Origin: Kryptolebias marmoratus
Taxonomy: Eukaryota; Chordata; Actinopteri; Cyprinodontiformes; Rivulidae
Assembly (NCBI RefSeq): GCF_001649575.2
Contig: NC_051440.1
Coordinates: 19,109,748 to 19,173,747 of the forward strand
Length of the DNA: 64,000 nucleotides
Direction: 5' to 3'
Notes under the pieces: generated by a model
Told to the model about the DNA's origin: nothing
Seen by the model: the letters and a program-made list of their open reading frames with translations, nothing else
The model's database searches: none
Made by a program: the position numbers and the translations under genes
Part shown: positions 11,802-24,452 of the stretch, one piece after another
How positions within the stretch are numbered: the stretch's first letter is position 1
Layout of the letters: the number at the start of each line of letters is the position of its first letter

Positions 11802-12455
11802 ATTACCACTCTTATGTATAAAAATTGTCTTGAGAAGCTTCATTTCTTTAGGTGCCTTTGGAAAGTGCAACTTCCACGAACATTACTAGTCAACTTCTAC
11901 CAATGAGCCACAGAGTCTGTCATCACAGTATAGTTTCTTAGGCTGAACTCTAAAGAAGAGGAAGTGCCTCCAACCAGAATCAAATCAGCACAGAGGATCA
12001 ACAGCTTACAGCTCCCATCTCCAGAAGAGATCTATAGAACCAACAGCAGCAGTAAAGCCATGAATTTATGTAAAGACTTTACACATCCCGGACACCACTT
12101 TATTCACTCTCCTGCTGCCTGGCAAGTGCTACAATGTCTTTATGTTTGCACCAGCACGCTGAGGAACATTCTCTACCCAAAGGCGGTTACATTGATGAAC
12201 ACGCTGCACCTATTCCCAAGTCCCACCTCACCTTCTAATTGAGCTGGCACTCAGATGCATGCAGACCCACACACACATACCCACTCACACACACATAGTC
12301 ATACATTCCATAAATGCTTCCAGGCATGCCAAACAAGCAACACCTAGTAATGTTACTGTCTAAATATATTTTTTATTTATTTAAAGTTGTCCTGTTCTTG
12401 TAGTCCATGTTCTCCTACATCAGTGCAATTATATATAAATTTCATTGTCCCTACA
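11802..12455 (+). mobile_element. Decayed L2/CR1-like LINE: end of reverse transcriptase ORF plus 3' UTR
   Basis: A single plus-strand frame from about 11802 to 12210 reads as the C-terminal tail of a fish non-LTR retrotransposon ORF. Motifs in order are KLHFFR (family LxFLRKL), LPRTLLVNFY (family LPxxLLxxFY), ATESVIT (family xIESVLT), IKSAQRI (family IKTAxxI), LPSPEEIYRT (family LPSLEDIYxxR), DFTHPGHHF (family DPSHPGHHLF) and LYPKAVTLMN (family FFPRAIxLLN). The frame is broken by TGA at 11904-11906 and TAG at 11931-11933 but has no frameshift over about 400 bases. The family's LPSGRRYR segment is changed to SPAAWQVLQ. A CA-rich segment and AATTTCATTGTCCCTACA (to about 12455) fit the 3' UTR. 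The polymerase palm and endonuclease are absent, so this is a 5'-truncated dead copy. The clade name is from memory. Confidence 0.82.
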
Positions 12456-15400
12456 TGAGACATTCATTCATTTATAAACATTATCTGTTACCAGTATTGC
12501 TTTGCTGTGTAAGCTGCATATTTTTAAAGGATGCTACTACATTTTATGTAGAATCACTTTTCATGGAAATTCAAAAATGGTTTTCAACCTTTTGAATTCA
12601 GTTTACACTAATCTACCTTTACCTGGAAGTCACAGATCACCTGATTAGCAATTTATTAAATCTTTGTCTCTTTTTTTCTCTCACCTGTAAAACAGGTGAT
12701 GTGTGATCCAAAGCCCAATACACTCATCATTTGAATGCAATGTGATGTACAGTTTCACTGTGTAGCAGGGAACATGTCAAAGTCTTGAACTCTTTGTTGT
12801 GTCCCACAAACCATTCCTTTTCAGCTTTTGTAGTGTGGCATTACACAGTATCCTGCTGCAAGAGACCTCTGCCACCAGAATGTTCTGTTTACACGAAGGG
12901 TTGCACAGTATGTGGTCTGTAACAATGTTTAAGTGGGTGGCATGTGTCAGATCAGACATTTCAGTCTTTTGTTGCCTTTGCTGATTTACCTTTTTTATAC
13001 TGCATCCTGCTGTCATCTTTTTATGGTGAAGGATACACATTCACCAGAGTGTCCAAAGTCTGTAAGAGAATCATGATCTATAAAATCAGAGGTTCACATT
13101 TGTTTTTCCATATTAATTACTTGGATACCTATTTCAGACACCTTCAATTGTGAGCAGGGGTTATAGATGAAAAAAAAAAAGATTTTCTGTGTGCTCAATC
13201 CTTTTCCAGCACAACAAAAAGTAATTATTTGCAGTTTTTTGCATTTGTCTTAGGGACTAAAAAAATGGAGCAACCTTTTCACCCTATGTGCATCCTTAAG
13301 CTATTTGTACTTATGAACTATTGCCGTTTCACTGGTTGTCCTTTCTTAGTCCACATTTAGTAGGTGTTAACTACTCAATATTAAGAGTACTCAACAAGAC
13401 ATGTCTGGTGCCATTGTAACACAAAAAGTTCATTTCAACTATCAGATTGTTGAGGCTGATCATATTTTATAATACTGTCTGTCCTTTTTACTTTGTATAT
13501 AATATTGCTCACTATAAAAGCAGAAAGGTTTTCCACTCAGAAATCTGGTCTTCACAAAGCAATGATGTTTCAATAAGACAGCGCATCAAACCCACAGCAG
13601 CTTGCCAAGGTAAAACGAAGAGATAGGTTGTTAAATGCCTGCAAAAGATGAACAATGCATTACCTACAACACTCTGAGTACCCACACTGTAACACTGATG
13701 TTATAACTACTAATCAGACATTCTCCTATAAAAGTAAATCAAATTGAAATGAGGCAGAATGTGAATAGTTTTGTTGTAATGTTGAAAACATCATAACCAA
13801 GTTTAATGCAGTCATTGTAATGCAGTCTTGTGATATGAGGCTACCAGACAGTAAGTTTTATACTTCCAACAAGGTCAAACTCTCTCCATTTTTATTACCT
13901 TTCTTTTTTCACTCCTCTTCCTTGCTATGCTGCCACTTTGAGCATTTGCAGTTGGTGTTAAAGAAGATCCTGCAGCAGAAATGAGCTCAGAAGTTTTACA
14001 TGTTTTGCAGCATCTGCCTTCTGCCTTCTGTTATTTGAGCCTACAATACCCTCTGCTTCACTTGTATTTTGTATTATCAGTTTTGACATTCTGACATATG
14101 CTGCCATCTCTTGAGAGACAAACTGGTAACCGGATCTGGAAAACAACAAACAAGGACTGAAAAAAAATTAAAAAAATAAAAAATAAAACTTTGATCAATT
14201 TCTGCAGATCTGGTCAACAACAATGCAAAATAAACTGATGACGTAAAAAAAGAACCTTTGCAATTTTTAAAGAATGTAGGGAGCAATAAGTGATGGAGAA
14301 AAACTATCAATTGTGCGTTAATTAGTTTATTTGAAATAGTTTAGTGCTACAGTTAAATAAATAAACCTCATGACTTATTGTTTTTATAATAAAAACAAAA
14401 GAATTAGTTATAAAACCCAGACCAGGCTTGTCTAATACAACGGAAACCATTTAAACTTCCCTACATGAAAAGTGCTACCCTCAGTGCTTTGGGAAATTGG
14501 TTAAAAGATTTGAAGGCCTAGTACAAACCAACAACTGCATTTTTTAAATCAGTCCTAGATGATGAACAAAGTTTGCACATGCACGTAATGAAGTATAATA
14601 AATTAATAAAATAAAAAAAGGAAACAAAACCTTGACTGATTTACCTTAAGTTTTTTTTAAAAAGTTAGGTTTCACTAATAATATTCAAAAAAATATTTAG
14701 ATGTAGCATGAAGAAATAATTTGGAGACATACAATAGTGCTTTAATTAAATTTTATTTTATGTATACAAACCATGCCTTGCCAGAAAAAAACAAAACAAA
14801 ACAAAAAAACATTGGATAAATTATCAACAGATTGGACTTCATATCTAAACTTTGAGTTACAGCTGTCCATCATCGATGAATACAAAATAAATGTAACCCA
14901 GAGGTATTTTATGTATCATCAAAAAGTTCCTGAATGCTTTGTGTTGAAGGCAAATGATTTCATAACCTAGTTTTCCCCTGTGTTCCTATTTGCAAGTAAG
15001 GGTTTATTCACCTGTCACTCCAGCCAGTATTTGCACAGGGGGCTTTTTTTTCCTCTCACTGTGGAATTATTATTATATTTTGTCTCCTCACACCTCTGAT
15101 TGATGGTATTCTTTCAGGACACAGAAAACAAATATAACAAGTACAGTCTGATGTTGACCTCTCCGCACCTATAGGCAAAAGCTGCTTTAAGGCATAACCA
15201 CATCATTCCTCCTGTTTTAAACAAAAGACAGTTTGACAAGCAGTGAGAAATATTGTTGATAATGAATGGATAAAAAGGGTATATTTACAGAGTAATGGAT
15301 GTTTTAAAACACACCAGTTTAACCTTTAAGCCAAAGATTTTGGGTTTGCATTCCTTGAATTTACAGCTGAACATCTGATTTACATAAAAAAATGTTACAG

Positions 15401-15574
15401 TATCTCTACAACACATAAAAATGGGATTTAGAAAGGGATTTTTTTTATTCTGTGCTACAAAAAGACAAAAAACACATTACTTGCAAACTTCTGTATATTT
15501 ATATACTTATTGAATGCATTGTATGATACCAAATGTGAAGCCTGTTATGAAAGCTGAACACAGAATTGTTTCTA
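12456..15574. other. Long unique non-coding stretch
   Basis: No gene is recognised. Short open frames near 12777-13153 overlap on both strands, which argues for chance. A-rich patches occur at 14160-14188 and 14787-14808 (the latter AAACA repeats). No inverted terminal repeats or SINE boxes were found. Confidence 0.5.
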
Positions 15575-15905
15575 TATTCCTCAGGCCCCCTTGAGGTCTG
15601 ATTTAAGGCCTGTTGTTTTTATTCTCATAAATAGCGGGATCTAGGGAGGGCAGTGTGTTTTATAGGCTGGCTGTCTCTGGTTCCGCTTAGCAGAGTTTAC
15701 AGGAGCATGGCTGTCGTATAAACATGGTAATATACCAGCCTTACTCATAAGCGTTTGGAAGAAATACTTGAAGCTTTAATTCATTTTATGCTTGTATTTC
15801 ATCATCAGCAGACAGGCACAATAATGTGCTGTGTGGAGGATTTGTAGAAATGTGAGCAAAATGCACAGAGTGATGAGCTGATGAAGGGATATACTGTAAT
15901 AGTAG
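15575..15905. promoter_or_regulatory. Candidate conserved regulatory block
   Basis: About 330 bases of complex sequence stand out from A/T-run-rich flanks. They include GGCCCCCTTGAGGTCTGATT, GGCTGTCGTATAAACATGG (HOX/FOX-like ATAAACA), GCTTTAATTCATTTTATGC and GATGAGCTGATGAAGG. No open frame spans it. An enhancer-like conserved element is the most natural reading, but only sequence comparison with other fish could show it. Confidence 0.27.
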
Positions 15906-16357
15906 GAAGAGTACAGTACAAGTGCAGCGCAATTTAAGCAGGAATAATACATTTTTTTTCACCACTAAAGGAATTAACTCCCCTAAACATAATAAAAACT
16001 ACATTATATATTTGTTGATAATGTTCATTTGAGTTGCTAATGAAAATAGTTTTTTCACCTTTCAAACAAATAAGTTTGTTCAAGAGGGCTGTTAATTTCC
16101 TTTTTACTTAAAAATAAGAGTAGGATTTCAGTGTGTATATTCAAATCCTCAGAGACATAATTAACCTTAAGTACACTCTGCTTAAAGTGACAAGTATCCA
16201 GTGACAGCAAATACTTTTTCTTGACCCTTTGACTAGAAACGTTTATATTTGAGTTTTGAATAGAGCTTGCAGAATTGCGTTTTTTAAGACATCTTTTAGG
16301 TTGCACTTCAAGACCTTTTCTCCACACTTTGCTACAAAGTGATATGTTTCGAGTGGA
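15906..16357. other. Non-coding stretch
   Basis: The minus-strand frame 16055-16327 (90 codons) is lysine- and serine-rich with no recognised motif; I regard it as chance. Confidence 0.5.
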
Positions 16358-16420
16358 AAGATAGGACTCAAACTCTGGCAGATAAAAACGAAAAACACTG
16401 CACTGGGCCCACCAGAGCCC
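16358..16420 (-). repeat. tRNA-like segment (possible SINE head)
   Basis: Read on the minus strand, GGGCTCTGGTGGGCCCAGTG is followed about 30 bases later by AGTTTGAGTCC (16364-16374). These resemble polymerase III A and B boxes at tRNA spacing. The arms do not fold into a convincing cloverleaf, so a functional tRNA gene is unlikely. Confidence 0.25.
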
Positions 16421-16444
16421 TCTGGGTTTTTTTTCTTTCTCTAT

Positions 16445-16507
16445 CTCAGGTGATGGTGTGACTCCTTAAAACATGAGAGACCTGAGTCTGAGACCAACAT
16501 TGGGTAT
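16445..16507 (+). repeat. Second tRNA-like segment, head to head with the first
   Basis: GGTGATGGTGTGACTCC leads to a B-box-like AGTCTGAGACC (16485-16495) with tRNA-like spacing. It faces the minus-strand segment at 16358-16420 across a T-rich spacer. It could be a degraded SINE head or a coincidence. Confidence 0.22.
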
Positions 16508-16861
16508 GCTTTTTTTCGTGCTAATGTTGGTTTACTGCATTTGCAAAAATTTTAGTCAAGTTGTTTTGCAGTTGGAGCAGGAGTATACCAAAGATGTGTT
16601 AACTGTTGAAATGATTCCTCCAAGTTTGCTTCTATTATAGTTACCATCAACTGAAAATATGGTGTTTATGTTTACCTTAAAACTCTCATGGTATTTTCTT
16701 TTGTTATATTTAACATTCATTATATATTTTTAACATTATTCCCACATTTTCCCATGTTTGCACTTATTGTGATTTACAAAGAAAGTCAAAACTATAACTT
16801 CCTATTCACAAAACGAGTAACAAATGGCCATGAAAAAAGTAGAACCTTGACGGCAGAACTG

Positions 16862-16881
16862 AAATAAATAAATAAATAAAT
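16862..16881. repeat. (AAAT)n microsatellite
   Basis: About five perfect AAAT/AATA units in tandem. A short simple repeat. Confidence 0.9.
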
Positions 16882-19800
16882 CAGACTGGTCATAATAACC
16901 AGAAAGGTGACTAATCCTTGACCAGCCCCCTTGCTGGTGGTTTAAAAGAGCTCTTCCCCTGAGCAAATTTTGTCATTGACCCCTGCGTAGGGTAAAATTG
17001 GATAACATTTGGAACGGACCCAAATCTTCTTGTGCTACTAAATCGGACAAAATTTTTCAGCAGATGAACGTTTAGTTGATTTCATAAAAAATTCTAGTAC
17101 AGATTTGTACTAGTTACAATCAACATATATAATTTATTTAAAAAAGCAAAACAGCATATTTTTTTGTGTAACACCTCAATTCCAACCTGTGACAGGACTC
17201 AGGAGAGTCAAGTCAGACCTTTCAAACAATTATAATTTCTGTACATATGCTTGTAATAGTACAGTTGATCTATGTTCATAAAAATACTCCATAATTTTGC
17301 CTCATGATATTTTCATATGTTGTTCTATTATATACAGAATATGTGTTTTATTTGCCATTTTCAGACTATGAAAGGAATAGCATCATGAGTACAGTGAGTT
17401 GGTGACTTAATTAAATCTTCATGTTAAAAAAAGATAAGTATATGTGACAGAACTGAGACTTAGTGGGGGGAAACATTCTCTGGTGTGTCAACACTGAGTC
17501 GCTGCCTGTCGTGGTGTTGAAGAGCGAGTGTCATAGGGCTGAGCCACTGTCAACCCAGCACAACCCATGTTAATATCTACTGATATTCAGGAGCATAAAT
17601 TCCTGAACTAAAAAGAAAAAAAACCCACTGTCATTAGTCACCTAGTTCACTAAAATGATATATCTATGTCTGTGTACTTGCAGCATCATTGCAAGTATGC
17701 TTTGCTAGAAAATGAGTTGTTTTTTGAATGTCAGCCAAAACCTTATTCTATTTTTAGCTTTAGCCCAGTCTAAAATCAGATAAAAACATGTCTGTGCCTA
17801 CATTTGTATCTATTTTTAGATGCAGTGGGTCAGTGAGCTTTTTTTTTTCTTTAAAAAGTAAACATACTTACTAAGAATTGTTCTTTTTAGTCTAAATATG
17901 CACAAACGTTGTACAACAGGATTCCTAACTTAATTGCGGTGCATCTACCATGCTGCTGTGTGTTATTGAGCAGCAGGTGTACTCTGATAAGATGTAAAAA
18001 GATATTAAAAGCTGCAGTGATGTCTCTTTTTTTTCAATAAAGATGGATGAGTGAACATCTCATTGCTCACATTTAGGATGTGGGGAGACAAGACTGCCCA
18101 ATAAATACAGTCCGACAGTGTGAATTACATCTGTCCTCATTGTAAGTGTCTCATTACGCCATGCTCTCTTGATTGAGGGATACATGGTGGCAAATTATAG
18201 TGGAAAACAGTTTGATGAAAATGTAGTGTGCAGGACAAAAAGATAAATAATGCTAGCAAGTTGAAGGTGAACACAATCCATCAGTCCCTAGTGGAAATTA
18301 ATGTGTTTTTTTTCCTTCTCAAGAGGAGTAAGAAAACCAAAGACGGGACAAATCACATAGTCCCCAGTGACAAGAGGAATAACTCAAATGTTCAATCATA
18401 GCAAAATGATGTATAGTCCTTAAGTGAGAGTTTCAAAATCTCTCCAATGATAAGTCATATATTGTACAGTAGTAGACAGTATAAATATGTTAGCTTGGAT
18501 GCCACTTAAGCTGTCACAGACTATTTATTTTTAAAAATATTTTCTCTTCTTTAAAGGTAAGACCCTGAATGGAAATTGAAATATTCAATGCCCTCCTTTT
18601 CAGTGTATTTCAGGATAAGTGGCTTTGCTGGATGATTTCTTACTCAAAAAAGTCATGTGTCAGAATAAATGAAAGTTATTCATGCCAGCACGTCTGACCT
18701 CTTTCAAGGCAGAAGTGTCACATGTTGGAGATGTTGTAGATTTAAATTTAGATCATGCTGAATAATGGCACACAGACCTTACCAAGGCAAAGGCATAATT
18801 GAAGTGCCACTCAGAAGTGCAAGATAAGTAGATGGTGTTTTTAAATGACAGTCAGCCTCCCAGGGTTCATCAGCACAGCCATTTTAGAAAAAGGTGAATG
18901 ACCTGCATGACACGGGCCTCAAGACAACAGACTGCATCTCAACATTTTCAGTTTGTCATCAGAAGATGTTGAAGAAGCTACACTTTGTAGGGTCAACCAA
19001 CAACATAATGTATAAGGAGAGATGTAGTTTAAATTTTGATCTTCTTATTCAAACTGTTCTATTTTTTTTATTATGTTGTTGTCTGCCATTTTTACAGATA
19101 TTATCTGACATTGCACAAACACAAGCCTCAATAGTGTTGCAACTGTCAGATCATTTAGAAAGCTTTTTACAAGTTCTGTTTTAAAAATATATTATAAAAT
19201 ACAATCCAAACAACATTTTGGAGACCCTGTAGAGAAAATAATGTAGTCAATTTTCAAATGGTTTGTGAGTGTGGGTTAATGAGTGATTGCCTGTTTACTT
19301 GTGTTGTTACATAAGCAGTGTTTATTTGAAATTCTGTGATCTAACAGAAGAAGATGAGTGCATGTTTATTTTGTGATGGGCAGTCATCCTAACCTTATAA
19401 TTGATCCTCATTTGAAGTCATGTAAAAAACAGCAATGAGCTGAATGATCTGAATGTTAATTTGCTTCCAGCTGGTGAACTTGTTCACCTGACAATTCATT
19501 TTAATATTTTATCAACATTACATGATGTTTAGTCAGAGTTTTTACTGTACATGTACAGTTCAATATACAAATAGGGAAACAGCTGATGTTAGAAAGTGAG
19601 TGATCTTCCCTGGGAAAAAAACAATCTTACCATCACCACTGGATGCATATTGCATCACGTTATCTGACTTATTTTATAGTATTTTATGGGAAAAAGCTGC
19701 AGCAAATCACGCTTTCCTGCATCTAAATCATTCAAGATAAACCGAACATAAAAAATGTGACAATAAGAAACTAAAAAATCTAGAAAAAAAAGTAAAAACA

Positions 19801-22010
19801 ATTTTCCATTTAAAATAATTTGAATAGTCTGACTTATTCTGTGTTTAATTGCCAAGGCTTAACTTCTAGTTGTAAAATGGGAAAAAAGACACATTTTAGA
19901 AAAAAAAGAAAAAAAAAAGAAACAACATGTAAGGTCACTAAAATCTGTTAGCAATTACTGTTAACACATTAACTGTCTCTGGAGGGTAAGATCCAGTGAC
20001 TTTTTCCCCCTTTCCCTGTTACCATGATTGATGCCACAATTACACATTTAGCAACAAGTCAGATCACATTTGGTCAAGCTAGTCACTGCTGTCAATATGT
20101 TAGACCCTGGCAGTCATTTCAATAATATTAAGGGCTGTAGTGATAAGATATACTTCTTCTTTGTGTACTTTTGAGACCTATGTATTATTCATCAGTTTAA
20201 GAAATGTGTTATTTCTATCATCATTTTATGATGATATTTTTTTTTCTTGTAGAACGACTGTTATGAAAAAGAAATGAATATTTCAGCTCCACTTTGATTT
20301 TTTTTTTGTGTGTGTCTTTTGAGAACCCTTTAGTGCATTGTGAATTAACGGCTTTAAAGAAGGGCTTGATATCAATTGATAACAAGTATTATGGTATATA
20401 ACAGTGTTTTAGCTTAGCAGCGGAATGATGGTTTTCATTCTCCATCCTATCTACTCTGAACGAGACATAAAAGGGATAAGAACGTGAACAAAATAAACTA
20501 TAGGTTTATCTAATTCATATCTCCAAGTCACCTAATACTCTTTAGTCCTGGAGAAAAGATGTTTTTTAATCACTTCCATAAACAAATAACCCCAAAATGT
20601 CAGCACTGGACACCTCAATTGCATTCCCACAATCAATAGTACAAGTTAAATAGTTTACTGAATTCGAATGAATTATTGTTGACCCAGTTGACCCTGTCTC
20701 AAATAATTGTATTTCAAATTTTTTCCCCGTTTATCTCCCATTTTGTGCAAAGCTCAAAGTTCATTTAGTCCAGCAGTTTGACCAGTCCAGCAGGGGTCAC
20801 TGTGGCCTTTAGAGAGGTCCATCAAACCACATTGTCTGCTCTTCTGCTGCCATACAACAAACACACATTTTGCACAACATTCTGAGACGCATGCATTGAA
20901 CCTTACATGTATTATACCTTCAGATGTAGCTCCATCCATAGGACAAACTTTGAAAAGATCAGATGTTTATCTGTAAAAGGGTTAGAGGTGGCTACATGCT
21001 GAGCAGGGGTATCAAGATCCTAAATGGTGTTGTCAGGAGCAGGTGGTAATAAGAGCATGCTGAATACCAAGTGTTCAATGTGGATGAACAGCCACATTTA
21101 AAAGTAAATCAAATTTTATAATGGGTTATAATGTAGACATGACAGCAATAAATACCTCTGCAAAGGAGAAACAGCTGTCATTATGTATAACACAAATGTC
21201 TTGCTCAATAACTGCAGCAACAGCATTTGTATTAGCTTTTGATCTAACTTTAACCAATATGATTTGGAAGCTTTGCAAGCGTGACCACTGGTTTCTTATT
21301 ATATCAAGAAACTTTGATTCTATTTTTTCCCTGTTTCTTGGAGCTCGCTCGACCAAGAAAGAGAAAATTGATGAGATGCTGGTTATGGCAAAACACCCAA
21401 AATAAACCCCATCATCACTCTGATGATCAGGAAGATTGTTCTCTTAATAGCTTCAGATGAATAGGAGTATGCCACCTTTTTTGTGGTTGAGAGGGCTACA
21501 TTATTTGATGTGTATTGATTTGTTGTGCGTTGCCCTGTGTGTGAATGCGAGTCATAGTCACACCAGCCTGAATAGACCATATGTGGAAATTTAGAAGCAT
21601 ATTCCTGAGCATGATTGATACTGTTTGGCTTTTTTTTAAAATTCATTTTCTGGCTGGCTGCTTTTTTTCTGTTGTGCCCATAGTTTAGGAAAAATAAAGA
21701 AAAGAGAGCCAAAAGTGTGTGTCTTCCGACATCTACATATGCTCTACTGATAGCACTTATAGAAGTCATACAAGGGCAAAAGTGTAACAAGTATAGCTGT
21801 ATTTTTTTGTATGGACATTGAGTCATGTTGAAAATGTTGTATTTCTTAAGCTTCTTGTGCACCTTCTTCTCGATGTTACAGTCACTTGGGATTGCTACAT
21901 CTATCTATCACCACTTTGACTGTGGGACCTTCAGTCCATACTTGGTGGCAGGTAAAGCATACATAGAAGCCCACAACCAAGTGGCTGGAATATTGTACAG
22001 GAATATAAGT

Positions 22011-22053
22011 ATATATATATACACACACACACACATAGATGTGTGTGTGTGTT
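22011..22053. repeat. Self-complementary microsatellite: (AT)n-(AC)n-TAGAT-(GT)n
   Basis: AT repeats (22011-22020) run into seven AC units, a short spacer and about six GT units. The AC and GT arms are complementary over at least 11 bases, so single strands could form a stable hairpin. It is probably replication-derived. Confidence 0.9.
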
Positions 22054-22469
22054 GTGACTCTGTGCTTTCTGCACATGTAGAATTAAGAAATATGACAACA
22101 CTGTGAATTGGCGATCACTACAAAGACAAAAGTAAACTGTATTGCTTTAACATCTATTGTTAAAGAGCCAATCAGAGACAAAAAAACAACTTTTTTTATT
22201 ATTATAAATATAATTTTCACCATTTAGTTCCTTTTCTCCTTAAACTGGGTTATATTATTTCAAAACAACTTGTAAGGTAAGATTCGTCAATGACTTCCTA
22301 TGTTGAAACATGGCCTGTAAGACCCTTACAACGGCATCGGCAAAGACTATCAGTAGTCTTGTCAATGACAGAGAGAAGCACGGGACATGGTTGATAGATC
22401 CACCAGTAAAGAAATGAGAGTGCCACAAAAAAGAAAGATACAGGGAAAATCAAATCAAAGCAAATCAAT

Positions 22470-22585
22470 GTGGTCCGCTGTTGTTATGTTTCCGAGGCTT
22501 GAGAATGATTAAGCTAATTGGCTAACGATCGTTACAGCCAAGCTTGTGCCTAATCCCTTGATGTAATCCTTACTCTAACTGACCC
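22470..22585. promoter_or_regulatory. Candidate regulatory block with perfect 12-bp palindrome
   Basis: It contains GAATGATTAAGCTAATTGG (homeodomain-type TAATTG) and, directly after, the perfect palindrome TAACGATCGTTA (22523-22534) with two CpG dinucleotides. The segment is free of simple runs and stands out from its flanks. The palindrome could hold two inverted MYB-like half sites (TAACG). Function is inferred from texture only. Confidence 0.27.
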
Positions 22586-23691
22586 ATTCTGAGACTTTTA
22601 ACTTGATGGATTTAAAGTAACTACTATGAATCTTGTGGAATTATGAAGCATCAACTTAAACTTTACCATACCAGTACAAGGAGGATACAAGCTCAGCTAA
22701 AACCTTTTGGCAAAAATTATGCTATTCAAAATAACAATAAAATGAATCACATTCACTAACACTTTGAATTTTCAGTTTTATATTGTAAAATATTTTAATC
22801 AAAATACACCTTTTTGTTTCCACTTTTACCAAAACATTACAGTCAGCTACAGCTCAATCACTCAAGCTTAGTCAAAGTCAATCAGAAGTAATCCACAGAC
22901 TTGTGCACTTTCTAATTAAACTCAAGACTAACACTGCAACAAATAACTGCTCTGAAAGACACTGGACCTTTAATTTAATTCTAAAGTAGTGGAACAAAGT
23001 GTAATTAGGCAATATGTTGTAGCTCTACAGGTATTTGGAAACTAATTTTATAAATCTTCTTCTGGATTCAGCTGAGTACACAGCTGGCAGCCTCTACACT
23101 GTAAGCCTGTTTTCAAATGACATCATTGTAAATTATGGTAATTCACTTGCATAGATGGCTGACTTTACTTTCAAGAACTGCAAGCTATTTATATCAGCTT
23201 TCACATGTTAGGATAATGCCCAAGACAGTGTAAAAGATTTATGAATCAAAAGAAGACAATTTTCTCTGGAGTTTCCTCTAGCTTTGTGACTACATCTGCT
23301 CACTGTCCTATAAATAAAACCACAAAATACAACTTTAGATTATATTTGCCAATTATTACAAAGTCCACATTACAATAAATTGAAAATGTCACAGGGTATT
23401 GCAATGGTGGAAGACCTAATCACACAGTTAAGTGGCAGAGGGGAAATGAGACACAGACAATTTTAGCAACATTTTCTGAATACTAAAAATACAAAAAAGC
23501 CAGAAATTGAAAAGTAGCCTAAAAAAAGTATACATGAACAGCATAGAACAACAATAAATAATTGAATAAATGTGGCAACATTAATCACAAAACATTAAAA
23601 AACAATAACAGGGATTGGCTGAATAAATAATACTATTACAATAAAAAGACAAAACATGTATTCTCTCTATCTTCTCATTTGATCATTTTCT
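22586..23691. other. Unique A+T-rich non-coding stretch
   Basis: Nothing recognised on either strand. Confidence 0.5.
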
Positions 23692-23870
23692 GGACCCAGT
23701 TAATCCTGTTATCACCAGCAAGTTTTTGGACTGTGGGATGAAGCCAGATAATTGGAGGAAACCCATGCATACAGAGGGACAACATGGAAAATAACCCAAA
23801 AAGCCTGAAAAACCCAAATTGGAACTGGGGACCTTCTTACTGCAATATGACAGTGCTAACATTCAGCCCT
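23692..23870 (-). mobile_element. tRNA-derived SINE, DANA-like, degraded
   Basis: Reading the minus strand gives TGTTAGCACTGTCATATTGC, AGTAAGAAGGTCCCCAGTTCC with a weak B box (rc of 23817-23829), then TATGCATGGGTTTCCTCC and GGCTTCATCCCACAGTCC, and ends near GGATTAACTGGG. This is the same family and order of blocks as at 6319. It is older or more diverged: the body has lost about 10-15 bases around TTTGCATGTTC. Confidence 0.72.
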
Positions 23871-24452
23871 CTTCACTTTTTTTCAAATTTATTACAATGT
23901 TAGGTTCTTGTTTGTTGTTGTTGTTTACACATTTACATTGTTTCATCATGTCACCAGTTTATATATCTGTAAAAAGTGCTCTCAAACAAATTAAATGCTA
24001 TATAGCCTTCAAGCAATGAACCAACAACAAGTAATGTTTATGTATAGTGTTATAATACCTCCTTACCGTGCAGCCGACAATATTGACTTTGAAATTAATC
24101 AGATCATCTCATTACTACACAGAATCACTAGCATTGCAGCAGTGTTACACACAAATTTGACCTTGGTTTTCAAGTGATTGTTTTCAGATTGTAAAAATCT
24201 TTGAAAATAAATTATACAATGTTATCCATTAGGGGTTGTGTGGAAACATGCATAAGAAATTACCTGTGAATATAAAACCCTGGGCAACCTACAAAATCTG
24301 AACAAAGGGATGTGATGTAAATATATTTAAAATGTGTTTTATAGTAAAACCAATATGTTTTTGTTTAAAAAAAACTGTAACCAATTAGTTTTAGTAAGTA
24401 ATCAAAAAGTGAATTAAAATTTAAGAATACCTGTGGTTAGGAAGTGGGGCAT
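23871..24452. other. Non-coding stretch between SINE and MITE
   Basis: Two overlapping short frames on plus (23819-24177) partly derive from the SINE. No gene is recognised. Confidence 0.5.

Larger units (their letters stand above)
16508..22469. other. Long non-coding stretch, about 6 kb
   Basis: It contains an AAAT microsatellite (16862-16881 lies just inside), complex blocks at 17455-17615 and 18660-18850 that resemble conserved elements only by texture, and the AC/GT hairpin at 22021-22053. The longest open frame of the window (21383-21862, minus, 159 codons) lies here. It has no domain or codon-usage sign that I can recognise, overlaps shorter frames on plus, and is probably chance. Confidence 0.5.

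Noticed and set aside
21383..21862. Longest open frame, 159 codons on minus
   Set aside because: No domain, no homology that I recognise, hydrophobic and lysine-rich runs typical of A+T-rich chance frames, and overlapping frames on plus.
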